DNA of 64,000 nt from Pagrus major (taxonomy: Eukaryota > Chordata > Actinopteri > Spariformes > Sparidae): the NCBI RefSeq assembly GCF_040436345.1, contig NC_133221.1:28255008-28319007 (forward strand), written 5' to 3'. Shown here piece by piece: positions 61,601 through 64,000 of this stretch. The translations under genes and the position numbers were made by a program. Each line of letters opens with the position of its first letter. Position 1 is the stretch's first letter. The notes under the pieces were generated by a model, which saw nothing but the letters and a program-made list of their open reading frames with translations, did no database searches and was not told the DNA's origin.

Positions 61601-63499
61601 AAAATGTAGGCTGTCCAACAGGAAATGAACTTTGACCCTGGCCCTCCTGGCCTCTGGACCCACCGCAGGAGTCGGACACAAGATGAGGGAGGAACTGTTC
61701 ACTGTGCAGCGTGACTCGTACTGCAGGAGAGCACAGGAACAGTCAAATTAAGGATGTGAGAGAAATATTAGTCTGAAGGAAAATTATGATCATCGTCACC
61801 CTGCTGAGTTTTATATTTGACAGCAGCTTTAAATATTTTTTTACCATATATATTTGACAGGTTTAAAGAAAACTGAACACAGACCACAGAGAAAACAGAC
61901 CTGTTTGACATGACAGAGTGTTCCCTCAGGGCAGTCGGCCTCTGGGACGATCCTCCTCAATCTCTTCATTGGACTCCGATGATCCCGGTATCTGGTCAGG
62001 ACTCCTTTATTCCTCCTGACGATGCTCCTTCTCCTCCTTGGGGGGAGAGTGTCAGGAGGACTGAGGGTGACCCTCATTTTGGGCTCCTGGACCACATCCA
62101 GGTTCTGACCAGAGACTCGAATGATTCTGCCTCCCCTGAAGAGGAAAGGAGAACAGAAGAAAATCATGGTTGGAAAGACGATTACATTACATGTTAAACT
62201 TAAACAACTGACATACTGGGATAATAAATAAGCCTGTTAAAGACTGCCATTTTGCGTCAATGCAATCTTTCCACTTTAGCGTATTTAGTGAGTATTTACA
62301 GATGTAATTGTCTTCAGTTGAGTTGACAGGAGGTGACTTCTCCAATTGTTCCCTTGTTCAAAGTGTCAGACGGTTCCAGATTATTACAGTCCAAATGTGT
62401 TCAGTATATTTTAAGTATTTTTCACAATGAAACTTCTATACAATTTATTCCAAGTGATGGAGAAAAAATCATATCAGAATACCTGATGCAAGACTGTGTG
62501 AGGAAAATCATGAATATAATTATTTTAGTGAATTTTAGTTGTTTGATGTTTTATGAAACTTTAAATGTAATGCACAGAATGTCACATGTATTCCTACATA
62601 TACGTAGATATGGAAGAAACATGATTCAACAACCCTGATTACAGAGAAGTTGGGACACTATGGCAAACATAAACAAAAACAGAATGCAATCATTTGTCCC
62701 CTGTCCCAACCTGTTTGAAATGTGTTGCTGATATCAAATTCAGAATAAGCATACATTTGCACAAATGAAAGAGGTTGATGTGGTGAAACATTAAATATAT
62801 TGTCTTTCTACTGTTTCCAATTGTGTTCAATTGAGCCACAAAGGATTAGCAAACAAGATCAGGACAGACAAACATCATCTTTTGGTTTACTTCTTAAAAT
62901 AGATTACTGCCCACTATCTGCCTTAACTTTTAACTGTATCCAAGACGTGTGAGGTTGAGATTTCAGGGTTTTGCTCTAAAAGAAAAGTGTCACCACAACA
63001 ATTATACAATGTATATTATGTACATGTTTAAAGTATACTATAGAAATGTATGAATGATTAAAGATTGCTCTGTTGAGACTGATAACTACCTGAGAAAGCT
63101 TTTGGACGGAGCAGCCATTGTGATGTTGGGGTTTGGGGTGTAATGATACACCAAACCCTGAAGGTGTCGCTCTGCTCCACCGAACCGCACAGTGATGCTG
63201 TGTTCTCCTGTTCTGTTGCTGCCTCGGGTCAGACAGCTGATCTGATCCTCCTGGATGTTCAGCCTGAACAGAGGTGGACATTTTACATTTTAACCCCACG
63301 TGTATATCAGTCTGTTTACAGTAAAAGAAAGTAATAATTCATGGTCAATTAGAAACACTTACACCATACATGGCACTCCTCCGATTAAGACGCTGACTTC
63401 ACTCGGGTGTCCAGTCCTCAGTCTCTGGCCTCTGATGGTGAGAGATGAGCCCCCCGCCTTGGGCCCTCTTTGGGGGAAGATGCTGCTGAGTACGGGATC
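49215..63499 (-). CDS. plxnb3: Plexin-B3, C-terminal 997 residues (5' half outside the window)
   Basis: A transmembrane semaphorin receptor. Twenty-one in-phase exons, 5' to 3' on the minus strand: 63363-63499, 63090-63263, 61901-62135, 61478-61720, 60215-60391, 59869-60017, 59637-59737, 59328-59545, 57498-57676, 57327-57393, 56809-56955, 56226-56400, 55899-56002, 55651-55735, 54655-54827, 53261-53421, 51548-51695, 51024-51088, 50084-50159, 49787-49861, 49215-49319. They total 2994 bases, with GT/AG introns. Order: IPT/TIG repeats, basic cleavage region (RRRRSIVRR), transmembrane helix, RRKSKQ juxtamembrane segment, GAP domain first half with two arginine-finger regions, Rho-GTPase-binding domain, GAP second half, and the terminal VTDL. 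The C-terminal PDZ ligand and RRRR site mark class B (PDZ-RhoGEF/LARG binding; convertase processing). Assignment to B3 rather than B1 or B2 rests mainly on the adjacent srpk3. The sema/PSI-encoding exons lie beyond the right edge. Confidence 0.93.
50530..50800. repeat. Possible family B repeat fragment
   Basis: Blocks such as GTCCCTAGACTCCCTTA and GCAGTTTTGTGAGTTG resemble GTCACCAGACTCCCTTATGA and GCAAAATTTTGTGAG of the copy at 10262-11185. Located in a plxnb3 intron; boundaries are unclear. Confidence 0.35.
52114..52226. repeat. (AT)/(ATAC) microsatellite
   Basis: Alternating TATATA and TACATA units over about 113 bases in a plxnb3 intron. Tyr/Ile/Met/Val-rich open frames across it are repeat translations. 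Confidence 0.93.
52337..52605 (+). mobile_element. tRNA-derived SINE
   Basis: TGGCTCAGGAGGAAGAGCGG matches an RNA polymerase III A box and flanks. About 30 bases on, GGTCAGTGGTCGATCC is a decayed B box (consensus GGTTCGANTCC). The body continues with ACCAGATACTGAACCGCAAA and ends near a GAAATAAATG tail. This layout is typical of fish tRNA-derived SINEs. It lies in a plxnb3 intron in the opposite orientation to the gene. Confidence 0.75.
53221..53249. repeat. (CTG)n/(CAG)n tract next to a plxnb3 splice donor
   Basis: Nine triplets with one CCG interruption (CAG on the coding strand) start only about ten bases inside the intron after the exon ending at 53261. Confidence 0.9.
55651..56400 (-). 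CDS. plxnb3: plxnb3 Rho-GTPase-binding domain
   Basis: Three exons (56226-56400, 55899-56002, 55651-55735) encode the ubiquitin-like domain inserted between the GAP halves: [66 protein letters not shown] and LVPR. In plexins this part binds Rac1, Rnd1 and RhoD. The N-terminal stretch [13 protein letters not shown] is a threonine-rich variable loop. Confidence 0.92.
56809..59545 (-). CDS. plxnb3: plxnb3 GAP domain, first half
   Basis: Four exons (59328-59545, 57498-57676, 57327-57393, 56809-56955) encode [34 protein letters not shown], then [18 protein letters not shown] with the first catalytic arginine region. Next come [20 protein letters not shown] with the second, and [20 protein letters not shown]. 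The domain is a GTPase-activating fold for Rap/R-Ras proteins. The 1.65-kb intron after the first of these exons holds a LINE fragment and a nested hAT element. Confidence 0.93.
57920..58776. mobile_element. Non-autonomous hAT element with 8-bp target duplication
   Basis: The element begins CAGGGGTCAGCAACCT and ends AGGTTGCAGACCCCTG, inverted copies of the hAT end motif CAGGGGT. It is flanked by a perfect 8-base duplication, GTGTAAAT, at 57912-57919 and 58777-58784. Its 857 bases include AAAGAGCC-type subterminal repeats near both ends and an (AT)n tract at 58604-58693, but no transposase. It sits inside a LINE fragment in a plxnb3 intron. Confidence 0.9.
58604..58693. repeat. (AT)n microsatellite inside the hAT element
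   Basis: About 45 AT dinucleotides with a few GT interruptions at the left end. Confidence 0.96.
59637..60391 (-). CDS. plxnb3: plxnb3 membrane-proximal, transmembrane and juxtamembrane exons
   Basis: Exon 60215-60391 encodes the last extracellular module ([20 protein letters not shown], then [13 protein letters not shown]). Exon 59869-60017 contains a short linker and the transmembrane helix [20 protein letters not shown] followed by YR. Exon 59637-59737 continues with [20 protein letters not shown] and [11 protein letters not shown], the coiled juxtamembrane segment that starts the cytoplasmic region. This is the most conserved plexin landmark in the window. Confidence 0.93.
60599..61024. 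mobile_element. TTAA-flanked MITE, AGGAACAGTTC family
   Basis: The left end AGGAACAGTTCACACAAAAA pairs with the reverse complement of the right end (AGGAATGGCTCACCCAAAAA). TTAA lies at 60595-60598 and TCAA, a one-base variant, at 61025-61028. It shares its interior with the element at 44399. Located in a plxnb3 intron between the last extracellular exons. Confidence 0.78.
61478..63499 (-). CDS. plxnb3: plxnb3 extracellular exons: IPT domains and basic cleavage site
   Basis: Four exons encode IPT/TIG-type beta domains. Exon 63363-63499 opens with [20 protein letters not shown], a typical IPT start (x-P-x-F-P-x-x-G-P-x-x-G-G). Exon 63090-63263 continues with ISCLTRG and [13 protein letters not shown]. 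Exon 61901-62135 starts with [15 protein letters not shown], then carries [14 protein letters not shown] and further basic residues, followed by [11 protein letters not shown]. Exon 61478-61720 begins [18 protein letters not shown]. The RRRR motif fits a furin-type site, in keeping with the known proteolytic processing of B-class plexins. Confidence 0.88.
62136..63089 (-). other. plxnb3 intron, nothing further seen
   Basis: AT-rich intronic sequence with no recognisable repeat or exon; splice sites at both ends fit the neighbouring exons. Confidence 0.6.
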
Positions 63500-64000
63500 C
63501 TGGAGATGCAGAGACAAGGAGAAGAAGAAAGATAACGGATGAGATGAAGGGAGAAAAAAAAGTGTAATCAATAATCCGATACTGAGCGGCTGATTTATTG
63601 TGAAGATAAAAGAGACACCAGGGCATTCTGGGAAACACTAGAAGGCTGCCTCACAGTCAGCTAGCAGAACAATTAATCTGCTTGTCACTTGGGCCAATTA
63701 ATTAAGGCTGTTGTCAAACCTACGGCCCTTTTACTGTAATGTAAATGAGGAGACATGTTATTACCTTATTGCACTGCAGTGGTTCACTTACATTTACAAG
63801 GCAGTTTCAAGTGAAGCCTAATTAACAAAAGCTAGGAGCAGCGAGCTGTCGTTTCATTAATTGGTCAGAAATCTTCAGTGGGAAAGCACTTTTTATGGAT
63901 AAACAAACACGGACATTAAACAGCTGCTGCGAATTTTTACAACCAATCATTCTCGATGCTTCCTCAAGTCGAATTCGAACGCTGACAGATCACATTTCCA
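63500..64000 (-). other. plxnb3 intron at the window edge
   Basis: Upstream of the first visible exon acceptor (CTGCATCTCCAG). No additional exon is seen before the edge. Confidence 0.6.

Noticed and set aside
62976..63299. 107-codon minus-strand frame over a plexin exon
   Set aside because: It is a shifted frame; the phase-correct reading of 63090-63263 gives the plexin IPT sequence.

Overview
This window is vertebrate nuclear DNA, almost certainly from a ray-finned (probably percomorph) fish. Coding sequence is split into short exons with GT/AG introns. The spacer DNA is AT-rich and full of (GT)n and (AT)n microsatellites, CR1/L2-like LINE tails, a tRNA-derived SINE, a hAT element and several TTAA-flanked MITE-like elements. 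There are no operons, CRISPR arrays, phage genes or rRNA/tRNA genes. Most long open frames are repeats or antisense shadows.

Four protein-coding loci are supported. (1) 6840-11623, plus strand: the 3' part of an LHFPL-family tetraspan gene, closest to LHFPL4. The main exon is certain; a 17-base micro-exon and a short terminal exon are proposed. The 5' exon lies left of the window. (2) 25304-27032, plus strand: a complete three-exon gene for a small secreted cysteine-rich protein of the beta-microseminoprotein type (108 residues). (3) 29318-39665, minus strand: a complete SR-protein kinase of the SRPK family, modelled as 12 coding exons and 399 residues, with almost no spacer between the kinase blocks. 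(4) 49215-63499, minus strand: 21 exons encoding the C-terminal 997 residues of a B-class plexin: IPT domains, a basic furin-like site, the transmembrane helix, a split GAP domain with an inserted Rho-binding domain, and the C-terminal VTDL PDZ ligand. The 5' half (sema and PSI domains) lies beyond 64000.

The tail-to-head arrangement of plexin-B then SRPK on one strand matches PLXNB3-SRPK3 on human Xq28, so the two genes are named plxnb3 and srpk3 from sequence plus synteny.

Layout: 1-6839 intron or upstream sequence of the LHFPL gene with repeats; 6840-11623 LHFPL 3' exons; 11624-25303 gene-poor and repeat-rich; 25304-27032 microseminoprotein-like gene; 27033-29317 spacer with a LINE end and an (AT)n tract; 29318-39665 srpk3, whose last intron is mostly a 1.5-kb minisatellite of a 33-bp unit and whose other introns hold LINE remnants; 39666-49214 srpk3 upstream region, MITEs, (GT)n tracts and the presumed plxnb3 3' UTR; 49215-63499 plxnb3; 63500-64000 plxnb3 intron. 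The genes do not form a single pathway; the plexin-SRPK pair is an inherited neighbourhood.

I found no undescribed multi-gene system. The most unusual items are the spacer-poor SRPK, the doubly open 33-bp minisatellite in its intron, and the nested hAT-in-LINE insertion in plxnb3.
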